Assembly (NCBI RefSeq): GCF_026898095.1
Contig: NZ_CP114015.1
Coordinates: 2,046,001 to 2,110,000 of the forward strand
Length of the DNA: 64,000 nucleotides
Direction: 5' to 3'
Source: Arthrobacter sp. ATA002
Lineage (GTDB): Bacteria > Actinomycetota > Actinomycetes > Actinomycetales > Micrococcaceae
Below the pieces are notes generated by a model. The model was not told the origin of the DNA, searched no databases, and was given only the letters and a program-made list of their open reading frames with translations. The position numbers and the translations under genes are program-made. Shown one piece after another: positions 41,043 to 50,949 of the stretch (the stretch's first letter is position 1; each line of letters opens with the position of its first letter).

Positions 41043-42449
41043 TCCCCGCCCCCGGAAGCACCGGCAGCGGTCTCCAGCGGCAGCCGCAGAGCCACCACCG
41101 TCCCCTCCCCCGGTGCTGACTCAACACTCAGGGAACCGCGCAGATCGGCCACCCGCTCACGCAGCGACAGCAGCCCAAACCCCGAGCCGTCAGTGCGCGG
41201 CCCCGACGGGAGATTCAGGGGATCAAAACCGTCGCCGTCGTCGAACACATCCAGCGCCACCGATTCCGGCGAGTACCCCAGCGTGACCACCGCGTGGGAC
41301 GCGCGGGCGTGGGCCTCGGTGTTTGCCAGCAGGGACTGGGCCGCGCGCAGCAGGGTTGCCTCGTAGGCAGGATGCAGGGGAACCGGCGTGCCGTCCATCC
41401 GGAACAGGCACTGCAGGTGCCCTCCGCCGGCAGCCGCACGCCGCGCAGTATCCGAACACAGCGCTGCCAGGCGTGTCTGCAGGGAGCCGCGTTCCAGCGG
41501 GGCGGCGGCCAGTCCCCGGACAAACCGACGGGCCTCCGCCAGATTTTCCGCAGCGGTGCTCTGTACCAGCCCCAGACGTTCCCGGGCCAGCGCGGAGTTG
41601 CCCGCGTCCAGGGCACTGCCGGCGGCTCGGGAAAGCAGGACGATGCTGGACAGGCCCTGGGCCAGGGTGTCGTGGATTTCGCGGGCCAGCCGTTCGCGCT
41701 CGGCCAGCACACCGGCGTCGTGCTGCGACGCAGCCAGCTCGCCGCGGGTGCGGTGCAGTTCCGCAAGCGCGAGGCGCTGGTTCACGCTTTCGCGGTGAAG
41801 GGCGGAGTAGGCGCTGCCCATGACCACGGCGAACAGCGCACCGATCACGGGGCCAAGGAGGGCGGCCGGGATCGGCTCCTGCCCGGGCCCATTGGGCGGC
41901 GACGACGGCGGCCGTGGTGACGAGCACGGCGGCGAGCGCCGGCGCTGTCCGCAGCAGCTGCAGGTCCAGGAAGAACAGCGGGAAGGCCAGCCAGGAAAAC
42001 TCCGGACTGAGGACCAGCAGGCACAACCACAGCAGCGTCACCGCGCCCAGCCAGAGCGGGCCGTAGCGGACCGGATCAGGGCCGGCGCCGGTGGCGGCAT
42101 GCCGTTTCTCGGCCACCGTGCCGGCCAGATACACGCCGGCCAGCACCACGCTCAGGATGTAGGCACCTGCACGGGCCGGCCATCCGGGCGGGTCCAGGCT
42201 CATCTGGATTACGGCAAGCAGGAGCAGTCCGGCAAAGGCTGTGTGCAGCGCAATACGCAGGACCCGCAGCACCACGTCTCCGGACGAGGCATCGGCGGCG
42301 TCTTGGGCGGTCTCGTACGCGGAGTGGGCGGTGTCGCGGGCGGGAAGCTCACCACCGGCCACAGCTGCGGCCGGCACCTGCGCAGGTGCCGGAGACGCCG
42401 GTGCCTGCAGCCCGGGCTGCGGAGACTGGCTGGGGTTCCTGGCACTCAT
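41039..42449 (-). CDS. NarL-type sensor histidine kinase (frame interrupted)
   Basis: About 469 residues. An Ala/Pro-rich N-terminus precedes five to six membrane segments (FAGLLLLAVIQMSLD; ILSVVLAGVYLAGTV; LWLGAVTLLWLCLLVL). One base is extra at about 41882-41890; removing it joins AAQWAR to EPIPAALLGPVIGALFAV. The HisKA_3 phospho-His is in LAREIHDTLAQGL and the ATPase domain has LDVFDDGDGFDP and GSGFGLLSLRERV. The stimulus is probably sensed in or near the membrane. Confidence 0.88.
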
Positions 42450-42628
42450 GTCTCCAGCGTAGGCCGCCCCGATTACGGGCACATCAACCGTTTGGTGGAG
42501 CGCAGCCTCAACCCAACAGCGGGTGCGGATCGACCGCCCGTCCGATGGATCCGCACGGGCTTCGCGGGACGGTGGAAGACAAGGACAACAGGCCGGACGT
42601 TCCGGCCGAGGATCTGGAAGGAACCAAC

Positions 42629-43717
42629 GTGTATCTCGCACTTCGTGACATTCGCTTTGCCAAGGGGCGCTTTGCCCTGATGGGCAGCGTAGTGGCACTG
42701 ATCTCCCTGCTGCTGGTACTGCTCTCCGGACTCACGGCCGGCCTGGGCAACCAAAACACGGCCGCCGTGGCCGCACTTGCGGAGCACGGCATCACCTCCG
42801 TGGCGTTCGGTGCACCCGGAAACACCGAAGCCCAGGCCTCCTACACCGAGTCGGTGGTTACTGCCGGGCAGCTGCAGGACTGGCGAACCAGCGACGGCGT
42901 GGAGCAAGCGGAACCGCTCGGCATTACCCAGACCCGCGCCGTGGCCAACTCCACCGCCAACGTTGCCGTTTTCGGCGTCGAGCCCGGATCCGCGCTGGCT
43001 CCGAACAAAGTGCACGACGGCGGTGTCATCCTGGGCGCGTCCACGGCAGATGACCTGGGGGTGGACGTGGGCGGCACCGTTGCCCTGGCCGGCCGCAGCC
43101 TGACGGTGAGCGCCGTCACGGAGGACTCCTGGTACAGCCACACGCCTGTGGCCTGGGCGTCCCTGGACACCTGGCAGCAGGTGGCCCACACGGACGACGC
43201 GTCACTTTCCGAATCTCCGGTGGCCACCGTCATTGTGGCCGCTGCAGATTCCGGCGCAGCGGAAACGGCTGATGCCACCGCCGGAACTGTCTCCACCGAT
43301 GTCCGGGGCTCCTTCAGCGCCCTGGGCTCCTACAACTCCGAAAACGGATCGCTGCTTCTCATGCAGGCCTTCCTCTACGGGATTTCCGCGCTGGTGATTG
43401 TCGCGTTCCTGACCGTCTGGACCGTGCAGCGGACCCGGGACATCGCCGTACTCAAGGCTCTGGGCGGTTCCTCGTCCTACCTGCTCCGGGATGCGCTCTG
43501 CCAAGCTGCGGTCGTGCTGGCGGGCGGCTCACTTCTGGGCGGCGTGGCCGGTCTGGGCATCGGTGTGGTTGCCGCGCAGGCGGCACCGTTCCTGGTCAGC
43601 GCAACCACCACAGTGCTGCCCGTGCTGGGGATTGTCGTGCTGGGCCTTGCCGGCGCCGCGCTCGCAGTCCGCAGCGTGACCAAAGTGGACCCGCTCACCG
43701 CGCTTGGCGGCAACTGA
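42629..43717 (+). CDS. ABC transporter permease, FtsX/MacB-like
   Basis: 362 residues from the GTG at 42629 with GGAAGG upstream. One N-terminal helix (MGSVVALISLLLVLLSGLTA), a large extracytoplasmic domain (residues about 45-240), then three C-terminal helices with the VWTVQRTRDIAVLKALGGS motif of FtsX permeases. It pairs with the downstream ATPase as a mechanotransmission or export system, and is divergent from the two-component genes. Confidence 0.9.
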   Translation: MYLALRDIRFAKGRFALMGSVVALISLLLVLLSGLTAGLGNQNTAAVAALAEHGITSVAFGAPGNTEAQASYTESVVTAGQLQDWRTSDGVEQAEPLGITQTRAVANSTANVAVFGVEPGSALAPNKVHDGGVILGASTADDLGVDVGGTVALAGRSLTVSAVTEDSWYSHTPVAWASLDTWQQVAHTDDASLSESPVATVIVAAADSGAAETADATAGTVSTDVRGSFSALGSYNSENGSLLLMQAFLYGISALVIVAFLTVWTVQRTRDIAVLKALGGSSSYLLRDALCQAAVVLAGGSLLGGVAGLGIGVVAAQAAPFLVSATTTVLPVLGIVVLGLAGAALAVRSVTKVDPLTALGGN

Positions 43718-43773
43718 TGGGCCGGTCTGCCGGGTTCCCTGCCTCCGTTAATACTTCCCGAAAGGACTCCCCC

Positions 43774-44490
43774 ATGTCTGCAACTGCTGTCCTGTCCCTG
43801 GCCGGCGTTACCCTGGAATACCCCGACGGCGAGGGCACCCTGAAGGCGCTGGATGACGTCAGCCTGGAGGTGCCGGCGGGCCGGATACTGTCCCTGGTGG
43901 GCCCCTCCGGCTCCGGCAAGTCCTCGCTGCTGGCCGTTGCGGCCACCCTGATCCGTCCCACCTCCGGGTCCGTCACCGTTGCCGGCACGGACACCTCAGC
44001 GCTGGATGACGCCGGCCGCACCACGCTGCGGCGCGGCAAGGTTGGCCTGATCTTCCAGCAGCCCAACCTGCTGCCCTCGCTCACGGCCCTGGAGCAGCTG
44101 GTCATTACCGACCGGCTGCGCGGGCTGCGCTCTCCTGCTTCTTTCACTCGGGCGATGGAACTGCTGGATCTGGTGGGCCTCTCCGCGGCTGTGAACAAGC
44201 ACCCGCATCAGCTCTCCGGCGGCCAGCGGCAGCGGGTCAACATTGCCCGGGCACTCATGGGCAGCCCCGCGCTGATGCTGGTGGATGAGCCTACCGCAGC
44301 CCTGGACCATGAACGCTCCGAGAGCATCGTGAAGCTGCTCGTGGAACTGACCCGCGAGTTTGGCTTTGGCACGGTGATGGTCACGCACGACACGGACTTT
44401 GTTCCGCTGACCGACGCCGTGGCCGGCATGCGGGACGGCCGCCTGAGGAGCGGGTTGCCGGCGGACTTCGGGCGCGTTCGCACCGAATAG
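43774..44490 (+). CDS. ABC transporter ATP-binding protein, LolD/MacB-like
   Basis: 238 residues from the ATG at 43774 (AAAGGA upstream). Walker A SLVGPSGSGKSSLLAVAA, Q-loop GLIFQQPNLLPSL, signature HQLSGGQRQRVNIARAL, Walker B LMLVDEPTAALD, switch VMVTHDTDF. Encoded 56 bases after its permease and forming one unit with it. Confidence 0.95.
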   Translation: MSATAVLSLAGVTLEYPDGEGTLKALDDVSLEVPAGRILSLVGPSGSGKSSLLAVAATLIRPTSGSVTVAGTDTSALDDAGRTTLRRGKVGLIFQQPNLLPSLTALEQLVITDRLRGLRSPASFTRAMELLDLVGLSAAVNKHPHQLSGGQRQRVNIARALMGSPALMLVDEPTAALDHERSESIVKLLVELTREFGFGTVMVTHDTDFVPLTDAVAGMRDGRLRSGLPADFGRVRTE

Positions 44491-44545
44491 GAGCCGCCGC
44501 TGCGGCACTGGCCCGGACTGAACCCCAGGCCCGGACGAGTGCTTT

Positions 44546-44559
44546 AGTTAGCGCTCACA
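44546..44559. promoter_or_regulatory. LacI-type operator AGTTAGCGCTCACA before the epimerase/LacI pair
   Basis: Nearly the same site as 49161-49174 and 17428-17439, with one mismatch in the right half (CTCAC for CTAAC). It lies about 80 bases before the aldose-epimerase ATG, giving likely autoregulation of the LacI gene that follows. Confidence 0.6.
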
Positions 44560-44641
44560 GCTAAGCTCGGAAGGAGTCCCGGGCAAGCGCCGTCCGCGGA
44601 TTGAACCGCGGGCAGCGAACCCGCCCAGACAGGAGCCAGTT

Positions 44642-45547
44642 ATGACCCAGCCAGCAACCAGCCCCAACGGACGCATCATCACCTTGGAGGCAGGCCGCTA
44701 TCGTGCTGGAATCGCTACTGTCGGCGCCGGGATACAAAGCCTGCAGTTTGACGGTGCGGACCTTGTGCTTCCCTTCAATCCGGACCGTGTGCCGCATGCT
44801 TTTGCCGGCAAGACGCTGGCGCCCTGGCCCAACCGGATCGATGCCGGCAGGTATGTCTTCCGCGGCCGGACCTACGAGGTTCCCGTCAATGAGGCGTCCA
44901 CCGGCACCGCCCTGCACGGGCTGGTGACATGGGCTAACTGGGAGGTCGCTGCCAGCTCGGGAAACGCCGTCGTCCTGGAACACATCCTGCACGGAGAGCC
45001 GGGCTACCCGCACCAGCTGCTGCTGCGTGCCGAATTCACCCTCACCGAGGAGCGGGGGCTGACTCTGACCGTTTCCGCCGAGAATACGGGACGGACGGCT
45101 GCGCCCTACGGCGTCTCCTCCCACCCCTACCTCACTGCCGGAGCGGACCGGGTCGACAGCTGCGAGGTCACGTTCACGGCTTCGCGGGTGCTGATGACCG
45201 ATGACCGCCTGCTGCCGCTGGAACTCAAGGAAACAGCAGATACCGAGTTCGACTTCACCCAGCCCCGCCTGCTGGGTGCCACGAGCCTGGACCATGCCTT
45301 CACCGGCCTGCCCGACGACGGATGGCAGGTGAGCCTCCGGAATCCCGCCACCGGGGCAACAACAGTCCTGTCTTCCCCCGCAGACTCCCGCTGGCTGCAG
45401 GTGTACTCCGGAGAGGAGCTGGGACGCCGCGGCATGGCCGTGGAGCCCATGACCTGCCCTCCGGACGCCTTCAACACCGGCACGGACCTCATTGTGCTGG
45501 AACCCGGCGACGGGCACGTCTTCTCGTATTCCGTCAGCGCGGGATAA
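44642..45547 (+). CDS. Aldose 1-epimerase family protein
   Basis: 301 residues with CAGGAGCC before the ATG. The GalM-like fold has KTLAPWPNRIDAGRY, GTALHGLVTWANWEV, the catalytic His candidate in YGVSSHPYL and the Glu in RGMAVEPMTCPPDAF. It interconverts sugar anomers and prepares L-arabinose for the isomerase. It shares an operator type with the ara genes. Confidence 0.9.
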   Translation: MTQPATSPNGRIITLEAGRYRAGIATVGAGIQSLQFDGADLVLPFNPDRVPHAFAGKTLAPWPNRIDAGRYVFRGRTYEVPVNEASTGTALHGLVTWANWEVAASSGNAVVLEHILHGEPGYPHQLLLRAEFTLTEERGLTLTVSAENTGRTAAPYGVSSHPYLTAGADRVDSCEVTFTASRVLMTDDRLLPLELKETADTEFDFTQPRLLGATSLDHAFTGLPDDGWQVSLRNPATGATTVLSSPADSRWLQVYSGEELGRRGMAVEPMTCPPDAFNTGTDLIVLEPGDGHVFSYSVSAG

Positions 45548-45587
45548 TACGCCCCCGCACGGGAATTTTCACGGGACAAAGGACAGA

Positions 45588-46898
45588 ATGCAGCTCATGG
45601 CACCGATACAGCGCAGAGCCTCCGGCGCGCCGCCCACCATGGAGGACGTGGCCCGGGTTGCCGGGGTCTCCCATCAGACTGTCTCCCGGGTACTCAATGA
45701 GCATCCCAATGTCAGCGCGGCCACCAGGGACAAGGTTTCTGCGGCCATTGGCGAGCTCGGCTACCGGCGAAACGCCGCCGCCCGGTCCCTGGTGACGCGC
45801 TCCTCCCGGGTCATCGGCGTCATCATCACCGAACTGGAGCAGTACGGGCCGGCAAGCACCCTGCTGGGCCTGCAGGAAGCCGCATTTCGGGACGGCTACT
45901 TCGTGAGCGTGGCCGGCCTGCGCGAACTGACCCCCGCCGCCATGGCGGAGTCCGTCAACCACCTGCTGAACCAGGCACCTGACGGGATTGTGGTGGTGGC
46001 CCCGGTCCAGGCCGGCGTCGACTTGTTCCGGGACCTGGAACTCACGATTCCGCTGGAGGTCGTGGCCGGCGGTCTCGCCCCGGAAGGAAGCCAGGAGCAT
46101 GCTGCGCGCAGCGCGGTGGCGCATCTGGCTGACCTCGGCCACCGGACCATCGCCCATCTGGCCGGACCGGAGCAGTGGATCGATGCCCAGCGGAGAGCTT
46201 CGGGTTGGCGCGCCGAACTCCAGGCGCGGGGGCTCGACCCGGCGCCGCCGATGACCGGCGACTGGGGCCCGGAATCCGGGTACCGCTGTGGACTCGCGTT
46301 TGACGCCGCTGCCCAAAGTGCCGTGTTCGTCGCGAATGACCAAATGGCCCTGGGGTTCATGCGGGCACTGCATGAACGCGGCATCAGCGTACCCGGCGAC
46401 GTGAGCGTGATCGGCTTTGACGACCAGCCCGAAGCGGCCTACTTCCTGCCGCCGCTGACGACGGTCCGCCAGGACTTCCGCCGAATGGGCAGGTACTACA
46501 TCGACCAGCTTTTGCTGCAGATTGCCGGGACCGGCACCTCTGCGGGAGACACTGCGCTGCCTGCGGATGATGGAACTGTGCAGGTCCTGCCTGCGCCGGA
46601 GCTGGTCGTTCGCAGCAGTACCGCTCCCCGGGCCGACAGGAAGCACCCCGGCTTTCCAGCCACCGGAAGCCTTGACCCAACAACCGCCCTGTCCATCATC
46701 GCTACCCGTGCGGAGTTGAATTGCTGTGCGCATATCGGAAACTTGGTGGGGAACGAATACGCCGTACGTACGACGAATAACGGCGTGTTGCCGGTGGACG
46801 GCTCACCAGAAATATCAGGGATACGCTCGGAGATACGGGGTGATGATTGCCTTTCCCTTGGGGGAATCGTCCTTGGTCAAAAGGACGCACGAAACTGA
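45588..46898 (+). CDS. LacI-family regulator, probable arabinose repressor
   Basis: 436 residues as read from the ATG at 45588 (AAAGGA upstream). HTH: PTMEDVARVAGVSHQTVSRV; ligand domain: SAVFVANDQMALGFMRALHERG, SVIGFDDQPEAAYF. A normal LacI would end near LVVRSSTAP (about residue 350). The further 85 residues have no family resemblance, and a one-base gain in the C4 run near 46626-46629 would give a stop at 46675, so the tail is probably an artefact. The gene lies 40 bases after the epimerase, and three matching operators point to control of the local arabinose genes. Confidence 0.88.
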   Translation: MQLMAPIQRRASGAPPTMEDVARVAGVSHQTVSRVLNEHPNVSAATRDKVSAAIGELGYRRNAAARSLVTRSSRVIGVIITELEQYGPASTLLGLQEAAFRDGYFVSVAGLRELTPAAMAESVNHLLNQAPDGIVVVAPVQAGVDLFRDLELTIPLEVVAGGLAPEGSQEHAARSAVAHLADLGHRTIAHLAGPEQWIDAQRRASGWRAELQARGLDPAPPMTGDWGPESGYRCGLAFDAAAQSAVFVANDQMALGFMRALHERGISVPGDVSVIGFDDQPEAAYFLPPLTTVRQDFRRMGRYYIDQLLLQIAGTGTSAGDTALPADDGTVQVLPAPELVVRSSTAPRADRKHPGFPATGSLDPTTALSIIATRAELNCCAHIGNLVGNEYAVRTTNNGVLPVDGSPEISGIRSEIRGDDCLSLGGIVLGQKDARN

Positions 46899-46952
46899 CC
46901 CTTAACTCTCAGGCAGGGCAGGGCCGGCTCGGACAGCCCGATGCGAATTTGC

Positions 46953-47456
46953 TCAGGAGGTGCGGAGCCATGCGCGGATACGACCGCGCGAGTTGGTATA
47001 GGGCGAGGAGGTGTTGAACGAGATCATACGGCCCATCGTCCATTTCCCGTACCAGGGTTGACCGTAGAGTTCGATATCGGAGTAGCCGTGGATCAGATCG
47101 GTGATGGCGTTCTTCGCACGGCGAAGTTGTGCGCGCAGCTGGTCCCAGGACTCATTTTCGTGTTCGGCGTAGTAGCGCTGGGCGAGAACACCGAGTTCGT
47201 TCCATTTGATGCCGGGCGCGGGTAGTTCGTCGGGAAGGCCTTCGGTGCGACGCCGATGCCAAGTGAGGACCTGCTGGTTCCATCCGATCAGGTAAGCGAG
47301 CAGGTCCGCTGGGCTCATTGACGTGTTCTTGACGTGCCCGGCGAGCACACGCTCCCGGACCGCGGAAAGAGGCACCCTGTCGAGATCTCGCTCGAGCTGG
47401 GCGAATGTCCTGTCGATTGCAGCCAGAAGGTCAACCTTCGTTGCGGGAACAGCCAT
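46953..47456 (-). CDS. ClbS/DfsB-family four-helix-bundle protein
   Basis: 167 residues. VPATKVDLLAAIDRTFAQLE at the start, MSPADLLAYLIGWNQQVL, GIKWNELGVLAQRYYAEHE and YGQPWYGKWTMGRMISFNT match PF08020. ClbS from this family hydrolyses colibactin's warhead; other members have no known job. It is the first gene of a foreign-looking insert between the LacI gene and araB. Confidence 0.88.
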   Translation of the reverse strand: MAVPATKVDLLAAIDRTFAQLERDLDRVPLSAVRERVLAGHVKNTSMSPADLLAYLIGWNQQVLTWHRRRTEGLPDELPAPGIKWNELGVLAQRYYAEHENESWDQLRAQLRRAKNAITDLIHGYSDIELYGQPWYGKWTMGRMISFNTSSPYTNSRGRIRAWLRTS

Positions 47457-47483
47457 GCGGGCCTCAGTTCTGCCCGGGCTGAG

Positions 47484-47902
47484 CTACCGTGCCCGCGCTT
47501 CGGATCTCACATCCATTCTACGGAAACGGAAGGCCGAGCACTCTGGCGGTAATGGGAGATTACTCGAAACGCTCGCAGCGAGGCCATCCTCGCACACCAA
47601 CAGGATCCGTGGGTTGTAGACGCTGGCACGCAGGCTCAGCGATACATCTTTGTGTGTGAGTTCGCCGGCAATGTCGCGTGCGTCGGGAAGGGAGCGCGCG
47701 AGCCGATCGAGTTTGGTGACAACCAGAGTGTCCCCGGATCTGACGGCGGCCATGGCCTCACGCAATCCTGGACGTGCGCGGTTTGTTCCCGTCCGTGATC
47801 GACATAGATGTTGTCGGGGTCAACTCCGAGGACCGCCAATCCGTCCCGCTGAGCGGTGAGGTCTTGTTCGCCGGTCGAGACTCGGGCATATCCGATCTTT
47901 AC
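47484..47902 (-). pseudogene. Remnant of a serine resolvase/invertase
   Basis: Reading leftwards: KIGYARVSTGEQDLTAQRDG, then VDPDNIYVDHG, then RPGLREAMAAVRSGDTLVV and TKLDRLARSLPDARDIAGEL, a Pin/Tn3-type catalytic domain with the active Ser in YARVSTGEQ. The frame slips at the C3 run 47788-47790, the first codon reads GTA instead of a start, and similarity ends after LSLRASVYNP with unrelated residues, so the dimerisation helix and DNA-binding domain are gone. It marks a past insertion. Confidence 0.8.
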
Positions 47903-48049
47903 CCAGACAGTGTTGCAGATTAGGTGCCCTCACCGTGCGGGTCCTACGTACATTGGTGTGAGTTTCCGAAGTCGACTGCACAGAGTATCCAAAGTCGTCT
48001 GCACAGCCCGCCCGTAGAGGATCGGCTTGACGGCATTGGAGTGTGAAGT

Positions 48050-48361
48050 GTGTCGGTAGCAACTAGGCTCGACAGCTCGAGGCTGAACACTGCCAGCCCC
48101 TACATCAGCGGGAGACGACTTGACTGGAGAAAATGGACTCATCCGACAGTGCGCCGCGGCATGATCTGGTGGACGGTGCAAAGCATAGCTGTGGGGGCGC
48201 TCACCATTGCGTTGGTATATATAGCCCTCTGGAAGCCCTCGACCGGAGCAACTATCGCAGCCGTTGCGGCTCTCATCCTGGGGCCCCTTCTGATCTTTGT
48301 GGCGACTAAACAGATCAGGACACTTCGCCACGAGTATCGCTACTCCGATCAGGATCTGTAG
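48050..48361 (+). CDS. Possible small membrane protein
   Basis: 103 residues from a GTG with no good ribosome site. Two hydrophobic helices (WWTVQSIAVGALTIALVYIAL and TIAAVAALILGPLLIFVA) and basic ends. No family recognised. It lies in the insert beside the resolvase remnant, where the sequence is less GC-rich and codon bias is weak, so it could be non-coding. Confidence 0.4.
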   Translation: MSVATRLDSSRLNTASPYISGRRLDWRKWTHPTVRRGMIWWTVQSIAVGALTIALVYIALWKPSTGATIAAVAALILGPLLIFVATKQIRTLRHEYRYSDQDL

Positions 48362-48481
48362 CACTCCAATTAGAGGAGAGCTCTGGTCCCGCAAGTCGAT
48401 CCCTCCGGGGACGCTTACATGGTCATTCCGTCGTCTGGGGACCGACCTAGAGTCAACAAAAGCGGGGGCAGTCCCCACTCC

Positions 48482-49015
48482 TCAGTGGGACCCTTCCCAT
48501 GCTCGGGCTTGTTCCATGAGTGCCTCCACTATCGGTTGTTTCCGCTTGACATAGTCATCGCGGTGTTCAGCGAAGCGGACAGCCAGATCCTTCTTTGCCC
48601 ACTCATACTTGGCCCTGGCAGTGGGTGTTGCGCGCAGGTAATCGCGAAACAGCAGGCGTCCCTGTAGTGCATCTGAACCCAGCTGCATCACATGGACGTG
48701 GTCGCTGCGGTGCTCACCGATGATCCTGTGCAGGAACGCGTGATCGTCGTCATCGTCAAATGAGGCCGGCACGTATTCGAACCCCAGCACGGTGAGCCTG
48801 TCCAAAATTGTCGATGTGAGAGCCTGGCCGACGTCAGGCACGCCCACCAGCACATCGATGGTGTCCTTCGATGACAGCCCTGGCACACTCGTCGACCCGA
48901 TGTGGTCGATCGACTCAGTGGGAAAGACTTCCCGTAGTTGGTCCTTCGTCTTCAAGAAGCGGTCCGGCCAGGACACATCGTAGGCAACAAGTGCAATGTC
49001 CTGTGCCCGATTCAT
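48482..49015 (-). CDS. GrpB-family (UPF0157) protein
   Basis: 177 residues. IDHIGSTSVPGLSSKDTIDV is the family signature, with HAFLHRIIGEHRSDHVHVMQ and LLFRDYLRATPTARAKYEWAK after it. The fold is nucleotidyltransferase-like; the function is unassigned. It belongs to the insert between the LacI gene and araB. Confidence 0.88.
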   Translation of the reverse strand: MNRAQDIALVAYDVSWPDRFLKTKDQLREVFPTESIDHIGSTSVPGLSSKDTIDVLVGVPDVGQALTSTILDRLTVLGFEYVPASFDDDDDHAFLHRIIGEHRSDHVHVMQLGSDALQGRLLFRDYLRATPTARAKYEWAKKDLAVRFAEHRDDYVKRKQPIVEALMEQARAWEGSH

Positions 49016-49160
49016 CTCACCAACCTAGTGCCTCAAGCTCCCCGCTGACGAATCCGCGCGCTTCAACGCGTGAAGGTGCGGTACGCGCATACTGGAGGGC
49101 CCTTTCCGCGCACCTCTAGGGAGGCACCGCCTTGACAATGAGACCCGGCCCACATCTAAT

Positions 49161-49174
49161 TGTTAGCGCTAACA
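49161..49174. promoter_or_regulatory. LacI-type operator TGTTAGCGCTAACA before araB
   Basis: Perfect 14-base palindrome, 54 bases upstream of the araB ATG. It is the best of three copies in the window and is placed to repress araB-araD-araA. Confidence 0.75.
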
Positions 49175-49227
49175 CAATCAATGACGATTCGCCCGGCTGG
49201 AACTTCCAGCCGCCCACAGGAGGACCC

Positions 49228-50949
49228 ATGAGCAGGACCGACCCGGACGAGCAGTACGTGATCGGAGTGGACTACGGCACGCTCTCCGGACGGGCAGTGG
49301 TGGTGCGGGTCTCCGACGGCGCGGAACTCGGCTCCGCCGTCCATCCGTATCCGCACGCCGTCATCACCGACCATGTTCCCGGCACCGACGTCCGGCTTCC
49401 TCCGGACTGGGCCCTGCAGGTTCCCCGGGACTACGTGGAAGTCCTCAGCAACGCTGTCCCCGCTGCCCTGGTCGACGCCGGCGTTAACCCGGTGGACGTC
49501 ATCGGACTGGCCACCGACTTCACGGCCTGCACCATGGTTCCGGTCACCGGCAACGGAACGCCGCTGAACGAACTGCCGGAGTTCGCGGAACGCCCGCACT
49601 CCTACGTCAAGCTCTGGCGCCACCACGCGGCCCAGGGACAGGCCGTGCGCATCAACACCCTGGCCGAGGAGCGAGGGGAGACCTGGCTGGGACGCTACGG
49701 CGGCCTCATTTCCTCGGAATGGGAGTTTGCCAAGGCGCTCCAGATCCTGGAGGAAGATCCGGAGATCTACGAGGTCATGGACCACTGGGTGGAAGCGGCG
49801 GACTGGATTGTCTGGCAGCTGACCGGTTCCTACGTCCGCAACGCCTGCACCGCGGGCTACAAGGGCATTTACCAGGACGGCGCCTACCCGTCGGAGGACT
49901 ACCTGGCCGCGCTGAACCCTGCGTTTGCCGGTTTCGTATCCGACAAGCTGGAGCACACCATCGGCCAGCTTGGTTCGGCCGCAGGAACGCTTTGTGACCA
50001 AGCCGCGGAATGGACCGGACTTCCTGCCGGCATTGCCGTCGCGGTCGGCAACGTGGACGCGCACGTGACCGCTCCGGCCGCGAACGCCGTCGAGCCCGGC
50101 CAGATGGTCGCCATCATGGGCACCTCCACCTGCCACGTCATGAATTCCGGGGAACTCCATGAGGTTCCGGGCATGTGCGGCGCCGTCCAGGGCGGCATCG
50201 TGGAAGGCCTCTGGGGCTACGAGGCGGGACAGAGCGGCGTCGGCGATATTTTCGGCTGGTTCGTGAACAACTGTGTCCCGTCCCGCTACTCCGAAGCCGC
50301 CGCCGCGGCAGGAACGGGCGTCCACGAATATCTCACGGCTCTGGCCTCATCGCAGGCCATCGGAGAGCACGGCCTGGTGGCCCTGGACTGGCACAGCGGC
50401 AACCGGTCGGTCCTGGTGGACCACGAACTGTCCGGTGTTTTCGTCGGCCAGACCCTGGCCACCCGCCCGGAGGACATGTACCGCGCCCTGCTGGAAGCCA
50501 CGGCCTTTGGCACGCGCACGATCATTGAGGCCTTCAACGCCAGCGGCGTCCCCGTCACGGAGTTCGTAGTGGCCGGCGGACTGCTCAAGAATCCGCTGCT
50601 CATGCAGGTTTACGCCGATGTCATCAACCTGCCCCTGTCCGTCATCGACTCGGACCAGGGCCCGGCCCTCGGCTCGGCCATCCATGCCGCCGTGGCGGCC
50701 GGCGCCTACCCGGATGTCCGTTCGGCCGCCGCCGCCATGGGACGGGTCCGCCGCGGGGTCTACCAGCCCGTTCCGGAGAACGTTGCCGCTTACAACGCCC
50801 TTTACGAGGAATACCGAACCCTGCACGACTATTTCGGCCGCGGCGCCAACGGCGTGATGCACAGGCTGAAGCAGATCCAGCGCATGGCCGCTGCAGGCCG
50901 CGCCTCCGCAGCTACTGAAAACACAGAAGAAATGGAGCCCGCACTGTGA
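49228..50949 (+). CDS. araB: L-ribulokinase
   Basis: 573 residues from the ATG at 49228, chosen for AGGAGG four bases upstream. FGGY kinase fold: YVIGVDYGTLSGRAVVV, WVEAADWIVWQLTGSY, IMGTSTCHVMNS, GVGDIFGWFVNN (AraB-type) and FVVAGGLLKNPLLMQVYADV. It phosphorylates L-ribulose with ATP to L-ribulose-5-phosphate. Its stop overlaps araD (GTGA). Confidence 0.96.
   Translation: MSRTDPDEQYVIGVDYGTLSGRAVVVRVSDGAELGSAVHPYPHAVITDHVPGTDVRLPPDWALQVPRDYVEVLSNAVPAALVDAGVNPVDVIGLATDFTACTMVPVTGNGTPLNELPEFAERPHSYVKLWRHHAAQGQAVRINTLAEERGETWLGRYGGLISSEWEFAKALQILEEDPEIYEVMDHWVEAADWIVWQLTGSYVRNACTAGYKGIYQDGAYPSEDYLAALNPAFAGFVSDKLEHTIGQLGSAAGTLCDQAAEWTGLPAGIAVAVGNVDAHVTAPAANAVEPGQMVAIMGTSTCHVMNSGELHEVPGMCGAVQGGIVEGLWGYEAGQSGVGDIFGWFVNNCVPSRYSEAAAAAGTGVHEYLTALASSQAIGEHGLVALDWHSGNRSVLVDHELSGVFVGQTLATRPEDMYRALLEATAFGTRTIIEAFNASGVPVTEFVVAGGLLKNPLLMQVYADVINLPLSVIDSDQGPALGSAIHAAVAAGAYPDVRSAAAAMGRVRRGVYQPVPENVAAYNALYEEYRTLHDYFGRGANGVMHRLKQIQRMAAAGRASAATENTEEMEPAL

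Noticed and set aside
47820..48062. Separate small protein read leftwards near the resolvase remnant
   Set aside because: It is an out-of-frame reading of the resolvase start and flanking sequence with no domain or ribosome site.
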